In this document: piece by piece, positions 10,301 to 18,600 of the stretch
Numbering within the stretch: position 1 is the stretch's first letter
How the letters are laid out: each line of letters opens with the position of its first letter
Source of the DNA: an uncultured Prevotella sp.
GTDB lineage: Bacteria > Bacteroidota > Bacteroidia > Bacteroidales > Bacteroidaceae
Direction: 5' to 3'
Length of the DNA: 47,182 bases
NCBI GenBank assembly: GCA_944320285.1
Contig: CALUGX010000007.1
Span: forward strand, 1 to 47,182
Notes under the pieces: model-generated
Database searches by the model: none
What the model saw: only the letters and a program-made list of their open reading frames with translations
What the model was told of the DNA's origin: nothing
Program-made: the position numbers and the translations under genes

Positions 10301-10684
10301 TTGTATCTCGTCCATATCCACTGTGGCCACAGAACCCGTCAGGTGTGCCTTCTTCTGCACGCCGTAACCTACGACTACGAGCTCGTCGAGGTTCTGCGCG
10401 TCCTCCTTAAGCTGTACGCGACCGCCGGCCGTTACCGTCATCGGCTGGTAGCCGATGTAGGTAATCGTCACCTTCGCGCCCTTTGGAGCCTTGATTGTAT
10501 AGTTACCGTCGAGGTCGGTGATGACGCCGCCCTCCTGCCCTTCGACTCGGACGGACGCACCGATAACCGGTTCGCCGTTCTCGTCTACCACGGTTCCCTT
10601 GATGTCAGTGTTCTGGGCGAACGCCGGCATTGTGGCACAGGCCATGAAACCGAAGCATAAACTGATTATGAATTTCCTTTTCAT
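7358..10684 (-). CDS. susC: SusC/RagA-family TonB-dependent outer-membrane transporter
   Basis: TonB-dependent channel that imports oligosaccharides into the periplasm with SusD. Seen in order in 1108 aa: signal peptide ending near AFAQN (about residue 24), a carboxypeptidase-like regulatory domain (IKGTVVDENGEPVIGASV, about 28-95), the SusC signature LDELVVVGYG (about 98-107), a plug domain with VESISVLKDASAAVYGARAA, and a long beta-barrel ending in Phe (VGVNLTF), as expected for outer-membrane barrel insertion. There is no FecR-interacting N-terminal extension, which fits control by HTCS rather than by sigma/anti-sigma signalling. The gene begins 25 bp after the beta-helix lipoprotein gene ends, so the two are probably cotranscribed. 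Confidence 0.96.
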   Translation of the reverse strand: MKRKFIISLCFGFMACATMPAFAQNTDIKGTVVDENGEPVIGASVRVEGQEGGVITDLDGNYTIKAPKGAKVTITYIGYQPMTVTAGGRVQLKEDAQNLDELVVVGYGVQKKAHLTGSVATVDMDEIQDLTSGGLASTLEGLVNGLSVSGGNSRPGENATMYIRDTNSLNDIKSKAQQPLFVIDGYIYPNDIKVGQITQNLGAEAFNNLDPSEVESISVLKDASAAVYGARAANGVILVTTKKGKLGAPRISYSGTFGFTDAVSHPKMLSAYDYGRLYNAVAAADPKNVDLNHLTGLYQADELEAMRGLNYDLLDKYWETGFTMKHNVNLSGATERASYFASLSYFDQDGNIGNLDYDRWNYRAGVDVKVSKWLSANLSVSGDYGKKNTANIKVGSSSPENDYNILLTRPRYIPEYVNGLPIAAYGISNTEVDGRQNYSFTELQNNGDYSRTMNSNLNINAGVSYDFGWSKILKGLTLRFTYSKSINTDKTNQYGSEFDVYTMMHRPGSGEHLYTPVAGQDYSQFIADGNMIKQTIANGDPAQLNRSMTRTDNYQMNFTASYNRDFGKHSVGALFSIEKSEAESEYLYAMVSDPYSFTTGQSNSAEANTQVITFTRSESGTLSYIGRINYAYDDKYLAEFLIRSDASTKFAPENYWGVFPSGSLGWVMSEEKWFRKALPWVDFLKVRASFGLTGRDNIAPWQWMQVYAQDANRGPVFGTGTDNGSLRRITINKDNSAVNRDVHWDKVYKANFGIDFNVLDSRLSVTFDMYREWNREMLMNMSQAIQATIGTQSASTNLGEMDSWGYELGVTWRDKIGKDFKYRIGLNTGYHDNKVLYMDWVTENYYKEIRPGGRTDIGRWGLQCIGMFRSFQDIEEYFDKYNITSYLGKSKDEVRPGMLIYKDVRGPQQPDGTYAAPDGVVDADVDQVRLSNRSNPYGVTVNLGADWKGLSFSAQLNASWGGYRFIDGEALQTGDGVEDLEFTNMPSFWNVDNMYSYQNVYDAQGNLVVAENRDGWLPNLQYQSVNARTSSFWRVSDTRIRLSRMTLAYTIPQNWVKKIGIQNARVNITGQNLLSFCNPYPDNFIDPMCSYGSYPVLRQFTVGVNLTF

Positions 10685-10709
10685 ATCTTGTGTTTTCTGT
10701 TATTACTGA

Positions 10710-12203
10710 TTATTCATTGGCCGTGAGCCAGCGCGGGTCGCCGGCGCGGTTGTCAGCCGGAACGCCGGACGGCGTGAAGTTAACTCCGCAATTTTCAGCC
10801 GAGAAGTCCAGCGGGGCGAGGCTTTCCATTGTCGGGAAACCGGGGTCGGCTTCCGTGCAGAGCGGGTTGCCGTTAGAGTCTGTGCGTGACGTGTCGTTGC
10901 TTTGCGGCGACGTCTTAACCCACCAGATGTAGTTGTTGGTAGTTGTCCTCGTTGTGTTTGACTGCACGAACTGGTACACACGGAACACATCATAGAATAC
11001 GTTGTCCGTCAGTATGGTAGTTACGAGGTTGGTGTTTGCCAAGTTGTTGGCCATGTCCTTGCCCGTGAACGTATTGGCGAACGTACAGTGGGTGATTGAC
11101 AGCGTGGCACTCTGGCCCGTGCCGAATATCTTGTTAGGCTGGGCGTTGCTTGAGTTGCTGTACCTCATGAAGTAAGCGCTTGAGTTCTCTTGCAGGTTGT
11201 AGAACGTAGAGTTGGTGATCGAGAGGTTCTTAATCAAGCCGTTGCTTGCTCCGTAAAGGTTGATTACGCTGCTTGAGTTGTCACCGTTGTCAATTTGTAT
11301 GATACAGTTCTCGATGATGAGGTTGGTCAAGCTCCAGTTGGTCTTGTTGCCGTAAATGAGGCTCTTGCCAAGATTCTTGGCATTGACGTTCTTCAGGTGT
11401 ACGGGATTGGTCATCACGTATCCGTCCTGGTTGGCACCCAAGGCCTTATAGCCGAGAGCCTCGGTTGAGAGCGAAGCGTTTGGCGTGTCGCTCATAGTGA
11501 GTACGCCGTTGGCCGTATTGCCCGTGTTGTCGATGTTAATGTTCTGCAACTTCAGGCCGTTGCCAAACTTGAGGCAGGCTCCGTCGGCGAAGGTTATCAC
11601 CGCATTTTCGGCCATTGAGCGCAGCATCACGCTCTGATCGCCGAAGTCAACCACTCCGGAAACCGTGTATTGTCCGCCCGGCACAAGGTCGTAAACGGCG
11701 TCGCCGCTTTCCTGCGGCTGTACGGGGTTGTCAGTGAAATACTGCATCAGGTCGCTGCCTTCGGGTATTGTGGCAATGGCCACGGCGAATGTGTTAAACT
11801 CTTTGAGCACTTCTTCGCCGTCGGTGTTGTTTTTATCCGCGTCGCCGAGTGCGGTAAGCAGCAACTTGTAATTGTTGTCGGCCACGCGCGGAACAACAAA
11901 GGAAATGCCGTCAAGCACGGAATCCACAAGCAGTTCGCCTGACGTCTCGTTGGTTAGTACTGCCTTGTAGCCGCTCGCGCCGTACACTACGGGCCAGCTG
12001 ATGGTTTGTTGCGTCCCGTCCGCGCTTGCCGTGATTTCGATTTCGTCGGCCGACGGTGTTTCCAGTTGTGTGTCGGAAACGCCGCTATTGAACGTCTCGT
12101 CGTCAAAACCATCTTGCGCACATGAAGACAAGAGCAGCGCACCCACGACCGCATAGGCCAGCGTGCGCGCCTTTCCCATTAGTGATAAATGATTTCTTTT
12201 CAT
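10710..12203 (-). CDS. Surface lipoprotein with FN3-like and beta-helix (DUF4957/DUF5123-like) domains
   Basis: The 497-aa protein has a lipobox LLLSSCAQ (Cys near residue 28) followed by an acidic linker, the usual surface-export type of signal in Bacteroidota. Residues about 50-130 look like a fibronectin-III-like fold (TISWPVVYGASGYKAVL). From about 140 there is an Asn-rich right-handed parallel beta-helix (for example LKLQNINIDNTGNT, LTNLIIENCIIQID, LSITNSTFYNL), ending in a GDPRWL motif typical of DUF5123. Proteins of this kind sit in pectin PULs in the SusE-like position and are thought to bind glycan; no catalytic residues are evident. Here it lies upstream of susC, not after susD as is more usual. 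A second possible start, Met9, keeps the lipobox. Confidence 0.82.
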   Translation of the reverse strand: MKRNHLSLMGKARTLAYAVVGALLLSSCAQDGFDDETFNSGVSDTQLETPSADEIEITASADGTQQTISWPVVYGASGYKAVLTNETSGELLVDSVLDGISFVVPRVADNNYKLLLTALGDADKNNTDGEEVLKEFNTFAVAIATIPEGSDLMQYFTDNPVQPQESGDAVYDLVPGGQYTVSGVVDFGDQSVMLRSMAENAVITFADGACLKFGNGLKLQNINIDNTGNTANGVLTMSDTPNASLSTEALGYKALGANQDGYVMTNPVHLKNVNAKNLGKSLIYGNKTNWSLTNLIIENCIIQIDNGDNSSSVINLYGASNGLIKNLSITNSTFYNLQENSSAYFMRYSNSSNAQPNKIFGTGQSATLSITHCTFANTFTGKDMANNLANTNLVTTILTDNVFYDVFRVYQFVQSNTTRTTTNNYIWWVKTSPQSNDTSRTDSNGNPLCTEADPGFPTMESLAPLDFSAENCGVNFTPSGVPADNRAGDPRWLTANE

Positions 12204-12369
12204 AAAAAGTTATTTTAATGTGTTATATTGTATATGTTGATTTTCAGTGTTCTTTCTTCTTTCATATTTCATTGCCGCGGCCGGTGTGCTGTTGCGGCGT
12301 CTTATTTCGTTTTTCAATCGGTATTAATTTAAGGCGTACTCCTATATGAGTTAAGAGTTAAGAGTTAAG

Positions 12370-12462
12370 AATTATGAGTTAAGAATTAAGAATTAAGAAA
12401 ATATGCTTTGCCGCTTAACAGCATTACATTCTTTCTTAACTCTTAATTCTTAACTCTTAATT
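12370..12462 (-). terminator. Long AT-only hairpin built from TTAAGAR heptamers
   Basis: Arms 12370-12400 and 12432-12462 are complementary over 31 bp with two mismatches. Each arm is made of tandem 7-bp units (TTAAGAG/TTAAGAA), and further heptamers extend leftward to about 12348. The hairpin starts 7 bp after the stop codon of the 324-aa gene at 12470-13444 and lies about 170 bp ahead of the next gene in the same direction. It may terminate or attenuate transcription between the two, so the first gene may be expressed at a different level from susCD. The base composition is far more AT-rich than the genes around it. Confidence 0.6.
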
Positions 12463-12469
12463 TAACTAA

Positions 12470-13444
12470 TTACTTGCGTATGAACTTCTTGCCGTTCTGA
12501 ATCAAGATGCCCTTGGCGTCCTTGCCAACGCGCTGGCCGGCGAGGTTGTAAACGGGGGCGTTCGGGTCGTTCTGCTCTTCAACCTCTACGCCTGCGATGC
12601 CTGTATCCGTACCTGCGGTGAATTCAAAACCGCCGAAACCAATCTGCGTGCTCTTGTTGAAGATGTAGTAGGTCTCGTTAGCTGTTGCGGCGAAAGTAAG
12701 ATATGCCCAAGCTGTTTGGTTGCCTTCGCCGATTACGTAAGCGTCAGAGCCTTCAGTACCTTTTACAGGTATGTTCTCCTGATATTTCTCGTAGCCGTAC
12801 AGAGGGTCGCCTTCTGCAACTTCGTTTTTCTGACCGTTGATGTAACCTGAAACTATAACGTCCGTACCGAGGGCGAGCGCCTTCATGTCGCTTTCTTTTA
12901 CGACATATATCTCACGGTTGCCCTTGTTTATCCATACGGCAACTTTCAGTGTGCCGTCAACAGAGGGTGTGAGTGTGGCGTATGTGCCGTTCTTGGGCAG
13001 TCCGGCCGTTCCGTCAGGCTGATAATAAGCATCTTCCCAATAAGGCCTGTACACGCCGGTGCCTACACCGTCGGTCATTATTTCTTCAAACGTCACCTTG
13101 TCAATGTTAACAGGGTTACCCTTGCCCTGAACATAATAAAAAGGTGCTACGGAACCGTCGGCACTGAGGTCTTTCTTTGAGATGTTGCCCCATGTGTTGT
13201 CATAGTTCGCTTCGAGCTTGCCGTCAACCAGCTCACCGTTAGTGTATCCGCCTACCGGGCCTGAAACGTGAGTACCCTTGACGTTTGTCGTAGAGAACTC
13301 AACAACTGACGCCTGGCTGGGGTCCGCATTGGCTACGTAATCGCTCTTCAGCGTGCCGTCCTCATTGTTTACGTACCAGCTTTCCTGTGCGTTCATAGTC
13401 ATTGCGACGAGCGCAACAGATACTAAAGTAAAGATTTTCTTCAT
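12470..13444 (-). CDS. Secreted protein of unknown function with C-terminal GQRV motif
   Basis: I do not recognise a defined family. The 324-aa product has a signal peptide (MKKIFTLVSVALVAMTMNAQ) and a mature part rich in beta strands, Gly and aromatic residues, suggesting a beta-sandwich binding domain (inference). The last 30 residues contain YNLAGQRVGKDAKGI followed by a basic end (KKFIRK). This tail recurs on many secreted Prevotella and Bacteroides proteins and may be a sorting or anchoring signal, possibly recognised by type IX secretion; that is an inference from resemblance. It is the first minus-strand gene upstream of the lipoprotein-susC-susD cluster, so it may be another glycan-binding protein. 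A strong AT hairpin separates it from the next gene. Confidence 0.8.
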   Translation of the reverse strand: MKKIFTLVSVALVAMTMNAQESWYVNNEDGTLKSDYVANADPSQASVVEFSTTNVKGTHVSGPVGGYTNGELVDGKLEANYDNTWGNISKKDLSADGSVAPFYYVQGKGNPVNIDKVTFEEIMTDGVGTGVYRPYWEDAYYQPDGTAGLPKNGTYATLTPSVDGTLKVAVWINKGNREIYVVKESDMKALALGTDVIVSGYINGQKNEVAEGDPLYGYEKYQENIPVKGTEGSDAYVIGEGNQTAWAYLTFAATANETYYIFNKSTQIGFGGFEFTAGTDTGIAGVEVEEQNDPNAPVYNLAGQRVGKDAKGILIQNGKKFIRK

Positions 13445-13579
13445 ATCAAATTATTTTAAATGGTTAATAATTAAAATGGCACATTTAGTGACATTCCCGT
13501 TCGACTAAAGAACGTTGGTTTTACATAAATGTAACCAAAAAGTATTAAGTTATTGACATTTATTAACGTTTCAGGGTTA

Positions 13580-13616
13580 AACCTAATGGCCTTTATCGCA
13601 AAAAACGTCCGTCATA
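13580..13616. repeat. Weak two-unit relic of the palindrome array
   Basis: AACCTAATGGCCTTT (13580-13594) and, 22 bp later, AAAACGTCCGTCATA (13602-13616). The first unit shares CTAATGGCCTTT with the partial array at 4682, which is the main reason for including it. Degenerate and uncertain. Confidence 0.3.
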
Positions 13617-13731
13617 AAGCTCTGTAAATCCCAGATTATGAATACCAAGACTTATAATCAGGTTCATTTTTTACACCTTATTATATTATATGACACCACA
13701 GAAAAGTCCTGTTAAAATATGGTCCATGTAA

Positions 13732-13750
13732 CTCACTGACAGTCAGTGGG
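13732..13750. promoter_or_regulatory. Near-perfect palindrome, possible operator
   Basis: CACTGAC-A-GTCAGTG at 13734-13748 is a 7-bp perfect palindrome that extends with one G-T pair to 13732-13750. It sits 6 bp before the palindrome array at 13756 and about 290 bp upstream of the minus-strand gene starting at 13444. No T-run follows, so it is less likely a terminator than a protein site or an end of rearranged DNA. Confidence 0.3.
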
Positions 13751-13755
13751 GTTGC

Positions 13756-13836
13756 AAAAGGTGCCCTTTTAGCGCGTCATTTGTGCCCTTTTATGATGCA
13801 AAAGGTGTCCTTTTGCAAGGCAATCAGTCTCTCTTC
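13756..13836. repeat. Four-unit palindrome array at the susD-relic breakpoint
   Basis: Units at 13756 (AAAAGGTGCCCTTTT), 13778 (CATTTGTGCCCTTTT), 13800 (AAAAGGTGTCCTTTT) and 13822 (AATCAGTCTCTCTTC, degenerate), all on a 22-bp step. The linker before the last unit, GCAAGGC, is identical to that in the array at 15343-15400. The array ends 22 bp before homology to susD begins at about 13859, so it marks the join at which the front of the gene was lost. Confidence 0.7.
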
Positions 13837-13858
13837 AGGATTTATCCGCAAATCTGTC

Positions 13859-14782
13859 GAAGACCGTGACAACCCGCGCGCCGACAGCGACGTTGAGTTT
13901 GGCGCTGACAACCTGCTGACAAGTCATAGCGGCGTCTACGTGCGCAAGCGTTCTGACGACCTCGATGTAAACGATACTCCTCTGTATGGAGATTTTGATG
14001 CAACAAATAGCGATGCTAATAATAATGGCTTTTATTATTCGGCACAGCCCTATATGGAAATACGTTACGCCGAGGTGCTGCTCAACCTTGCCGAGGCCGC
14101 TTGCGGTGCCGGCGATATGGCTTACGCCGTACAGCTGTTGCAGCAGATACGTGCACGTGCCGGATACACTGCAGACAACAACTACGGCCTTGACGCCAAC
14201 CTGTCAGGTGATAAAGCTACTTGTATGTCGGCCATCCTTTATGAGCGTCAGATAGAGTTGGCTTACGAGGGCAAACGCTTTGACGACCTGCGCAGTTGGC
14301 TTCTCTATGACGGCGGTACTCACTTCAACGAGATTGACGGTGCGCCCGCCAGCTGGACTCTTACGGGATGGGGCGGCAACACTTGCACATGGCTCGGATT
14401 TGCCCCGCTCAACGGACAGCGCAGGGAGAACATGGTGTTCCGCGTAAGCGACGCCCACAACGACGGACTTGGCGGCACTACCTACGGCACCGACCCCTTC
14501 GACCCGTCAGAGCGTTGCGCCGCTGTAGACCTGCGCAAGGCAGACCTCAACTCGCAGCTTGAGACGCTGAAGAACTGGTACGACCAGTATCTCGTGCGCA
14601 AGCTGAAGAAGGGCGACGGACAGAACCAGCAAGACCTCAGCATCAACTTCTTGCCGCGTTATTACTTCCTCGGCATTCCGCGCGATGCGCAGAGCAACAT
14701 GAAGGAAGTGATGCAGACCATCGGTTGGGACGACTACAACAACGGCAGTGCAAACGGCACGTTCGACCCGCTGGCAGAGTAA
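13859..14782 (+). pseudogene. 5'-truncated susD paralogue
   Basis: From EDRDNP at 13859 to the stop codon at 14782 the frame is open and matches the C-terminal 300 or so residues of the complete susD in this window (for example GVYVRKRSDDLD, ASWTLTGWGGNTC, GQRRENMVFRV, FDPLAE). Signal peptide, lipobox and the N-terminal half are absent; upstream the frame runs into the palindrome array. The DNA match to susD runs through the stop codon into the 3' flank: 14765-14795 equals the complement of 5122-5152. This is the remains of a duplicated, inverted susD whose front, and probably a whole susC partner, was deleted. The intact frame and its preserved terminator suggest a fairly recent event. Translation as a functional protein is unlikely without a signal peptide. 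Confidence 0.85.
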
Positions 14783-14906
14783 ATAACGGTAAAAAGTAAA
14801 AGGGCGAAACAGTAAAACGGTGAAAAAAATAAAGACAAGGACATAAGAAGTTGCCAATGTCACTGACACCGCTTGGTACACTGTTCACCTACACACAAAC
14901 AATAAG

Positions 14907-15018
14907 AAGGAAGCTCCGACTGACGCCACAGGCAGCAACTTGGGAACGGCAGATTATTAAGAGTCTTAAAGTCCGTTTCCGGGAAGAGGCATAAAGGCGC
15001 GGGCGGAGCTTCCTTTTT
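14907..15018 (+). terminator. Long-loop terminator after the susD relic
   Basis: A perfect 12-bp inverted repeat (14907-14918 AAGGAAGCTCCG and 15004-15015) followed by a T-run at 15014-15018. The 85-nt interior can fold further (GGGAACGG near 14940 against CCGTTTCC near 14972). The size and inner folding leave room for a small structured RNA, but termination is the simplest reading. Confidence 0.55.
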
Positions 15019-15029
15019 ATTCAAATAAA

Positions 15030-15226
15030 AGAAACTGTTTTGATTTTTTTATTCGATGTTTTTAGATGTATTATCGAGACGTTTATGTTTGCTTTTTGAG
15101 AAAGTTTAGCGGACTAAATGTCGAAAAAACAAACATAAACAGCCGGTAAGACGCTGAAAACACGGACAAAGGATGTCTCTTAATAAAGAAAATATGTCAA
15201 TCCGGTAAAAAATCAAAACAGTTTCT
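15030..15226. mobile_element. MITE-like element with 20-bp perfect terminal inverted repeats
   Basis: Bases 15030-15049 (AGAAACTGTTTTGATTTTTT) are the exact reverse complement of 15207-15226. The 197-bp interval is AT-rich, has no coding frame, and contains a nested 11-bp perfect inverted repeat (15081-15091 GTTTATGTTTG and 15130-15140). AAA flanks both ends (15027-15029, 15227-15229) and could be a 3-bp target duplication, though low complexity makes that weak. The structure fits a miniature inverted-repeat element mobilised by an IS transposase elsewhere. A structured RNA is the alternative. It lies in the rearranged stretch after the susD relic. Confidence 0.6.
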
Positions 15227-15342
15227 AAAGTACAATAAAGAGGTTTTGCCGTCGTTATCATATATAATGGCATCTGCTTTACGGCATCTTGACCGTCAAA
15301 AAAACACCTAAGGACATCGCGCCGAAAAACATACGAGCCTGC

Positions 15343-15400
15343 AAAACATGGTCTTTTACCCACGAAAGGGCACCTTTCGCAAGGCAATTGGCGGCCTTTG
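15343..15400. repeat. Three-unit palindrome array
   Basis: Units AAAACATGGTCTTTT (15343), GAAAGGGCACCTTTC (15364, step 21) and AATTGGCGGCCTTTG (15386, step 22). The linker before the last unit is GCAAGGC, as in the array at 13756, and the last unit begins AATT, matching the AAT/GAT-type last units elsewhere. Between it and the gene at 15655 (254 bp) there is only a low-complexity TTAACTCCTTTAACT/GAGCGAAGCGAGCG tract and no recognised promoter. Confidence 0.6.
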
Positions 15401-15654
15401 GGCAACACACAGACAGTCAGAAAGATAGAAAGGAAAGGTAAAAAAATGTGAAAAGGTGAGATATAAAAAGGTATTATGAATGCCCTCAATCAACCTAATC
15501 ATGTCAAATGTACATGAACAAACTAAGCATTTGTCTTTAACTCCTTAGTGAGCGAAGCGAGCGTTAACTAATTTAACTCCTTTAACTACTGATGAAAGGA
15601 GTTTTGCGAACATTCATAAAAGGTATATTACTAACGTATGAAAATACCAAAGAT

Positions 15655-18600
15655 ATGAACAAATCATTTACAAAACGCTGCCTGGCAGCTGCACTCGTCA
15701 TCGGCGTCTGCGCCGCGTATGCCACGGCAGGGAAACCCAAAAAGGAGCTTTACGTCCCGATGGACTACTCCACCTGCGGCTACCGCGCGTCAGAACAAAC
15801 CATACCTGACGTAAGCAACGCCGTCTACGTGACGCCGACCGACGGCGACAGCCACGCCGCCCTGCAGCGCGCCATCGACTATGTATCGTCACTCAAACCC
15901 GACAAAAGCGGCCACCGTGGAGCCGTGCTGCTGGGTGCTGGCACGTTCTACATCGACAAGCCCTTGCGCATCGAGACGTCAGGAGTGGTGCTGAGAGGCT
16001 CCGGGCGCGACAAGACCACTATCGTGAAGCGCGGCGTCAGCCGCGGCGCACTGCTCTACATAGAGGGATGCACGGCAATGACCGGCGGCGACACCATAGC
16101 CCTCAGCGGCGAAAAAGTGAAGGCCGGCTCTACAACGCTCACGGTGAAAGCCGCCGGCAAACTTAAAAACGGCGACAGGATAAGGATAATACGCCCCTCG
16201 ACAAAAGAATGGATTAACCACCTCGGATGTTACGACTACGGCGGCGGACTTGACTACACGGGATGGAAACCTACCGACATAGACATAACCTGGGAGCGCA
16301 CCGTGACTGCCACTAACGGCAACACAATCACCATAGACGCCCCCATCACGACAACACTCTCTCCCGAATACGGCGGAGGATACATCGTGACGGGGCATAA
16401 TAAAGGCGAAGTGACTGAGTGTGGTGTTGAAAACATAACATTCGCATCAGAGCATAATTCATGGAACCCGAAAGACGAAGACCACTGCTGGGACGCTATC
16501 TGGATGGAAAACGTGCGCGACTGCTGGGTGCGCCGCGTAAATTTCATGTACTTCGCAGGAAGTGCCGTCAACCTCCAAAAGCATACGAGCCGCATAACCG
16601 TAGAAGACTGCATAGCCGACGAACCTGTATCTGAAATAGGCGGATGGCGCAGGGGCGTTTTCATCACACGCGGACAACAGACGCTCATACAGCGATGCGT
16701 GTCGCGCCACGGCATACACGACTTCGCGGCCGGATACTGCGCGGCCGGGCCTAACGCCTTCGTGCAGTGCGAAGGCGAGGAGAGCCTCGGATTTAGCGGC
16801 AGCATAGGCTCGTGGGCTGCCGGACTGTTGTTCGACATTGTGAACATCGACGGTAACGACATAGCTTTCAAGAACTTAGAGCAATTCCAGTTCGGCACCG
16901 GATGGAACACTGCCAACAGCATGATGTGGCAGTGCACAGGCTCCACGCTCTGGTGCTACTCGCCCGACGCCGACAACCGCAGCAGTGCTCACGGATGCTG
17001 GGGAACGCTGACAGGTAACGGCGAATGGACCAGCAGCAACGACCACGTGCAGCCCCGTAGCCTGTTCTACGCGCAGCTTGAAAAGCGTATGGGCGAAGGC
17101 AAGGCCATAAACGGCTACGTGCTGCCGCGAAGCACCAACGCCTCAAGCAGTCCGGAGATAGAACAGGCGCAGGAGATGGCACGCATATCGCTGACAGAAC
17201 CGAGGCTGACGCTGGAGATGTGGATCGACTCCGTACCCTACACGGCAAGCACCGACCCTGCAGGTGTGAAACATATAAATAAGGTAAAAACCGGCAAGGC
17301 TGACACAAAAGACAATGGCGCGGCAAAGGCCGAATACGCCGTAACAAACGGGCATATAACGGTAAACGGAAGGCTGATAACCGGCAACAGATACCAGATA
17401 CCGTGGTGGTCGGGACGTGTGAAGGACAATTTCGCCACAAAGCAGGCAAAGCCGGCAGTGACACGCTTCGTGCCGGGACGCGAGGGCACAGGCTGGACTG
17501 ACCGCATTGACTCGGTGGTGAATTACCTCGGAAAGAACGGATACTGCCTGTTAGACCACAACTACGGACTGTGGTACGACCTGCGCCGCACCGACCACGA
17601 GCGCGTGCGCCGCGCCGACGGCGACGTCTGGGCACCGTTCTACGAGCAGCCGTTCTCACGCACCGGCAAGGGCACAGCATGGGACGGACTGAGCCTCTAC
17701 GACCTGACAAAGCCCAACCGATGGTACTGGGCGCGCCTGAAAGAATTTGCAGAAAAAAGTGCGGAACAGGGCATAATGCTGTTCCACGAAAACTACTTCC
17801 AGCACAATATCCTGGAAGCCGGCGCCCACTGGGTAGACTGTCCGTGGCGTCCCGTAAACAACGTGAACGGCACCGACTTCCCCGAACCTGTGCCTTTCAC
17901 TGGTGACAAGCGCATTTTCATGGCCGAACAATTCTACAACATCGACAACCCCAGGCTGCGTCCGCTGCACAGGCAGTTTATACGCCAGTGCTTGGATAAC
18001 TTCAAAGACGACGGCAACGTAGTACAACTGATAAGTGAAGAATACACCGGTCCGCTGCACTTCACCCGCTTCTGGCTCGAAACCATAGCCGAATGGGAAC
18101 GCGAGACGGGGCGCCATCCGCTGATTGCACTAAGCTGTACAAAGGACGCACAGGACTCGATACTGGCCGACCCGGAACTGGCTAAGGTGGTAGACATCAT
18201 AGACATAAGGTATTGGCACTACAACACCACCGGACTTTGGGCGCCGCCGGCCGGCAAGAACATGGCTCCGCGCCAGTTCATGCGCAAGATGAAAGTGGGC
18301 AAGACGGGCTTTGCCGAAGCATACAAGGCCGTGAAGGAATACCGCACTAAATACCCGGAGAAGGCCGTAACCTTCTTCGCACAGCAATACCCGCAATACG
18401 GATGGGCCATACTGATGGCCGGAGGCTCGTGCCCCAACGTGCCCGTGAAAGACGCCAAGTTCCTCACCGACGTGGCCAAGATGAGCTACGTGAGCGGCGA
18501 AGGCGAATCAAGCCAGCAAGTAATAGGTGCGCCGGAAACGGGATACGTAATCTACTGTCACGAGGGCAAGCCTTCGTTCGGTGACGTGAAGCCAGGAACT

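Noticed and set aside
13781-13858. Coding sequence for the front part of the frame leading into the susD relic
   Set aside because: This part is the palindrome array read by chance in frame. It gives no signal peptide and no similarity to SusD.
15106-15489. Minus-strand open frame (127 aa) over the MITE-like region
   Set aside because: Hydrophobic and Cys-rich without motifs, and it crosses the inverted repeat and the palindrome array. Judged a chance frame.
15536-15590. TTAACTCCTT direct repeats and the GAGCGAAGCGAGCG tract
   Set aside because: Low-complexity intergenic sequence without dyad symmetry or a consistent step. Not enough to call a site.
15592-15654. Upstream in-frame ATG of the beta-helix protein gene
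   Set aside because: It would place 21 extra residues before a good signal peptide; the ATG at 15655 is preferred.
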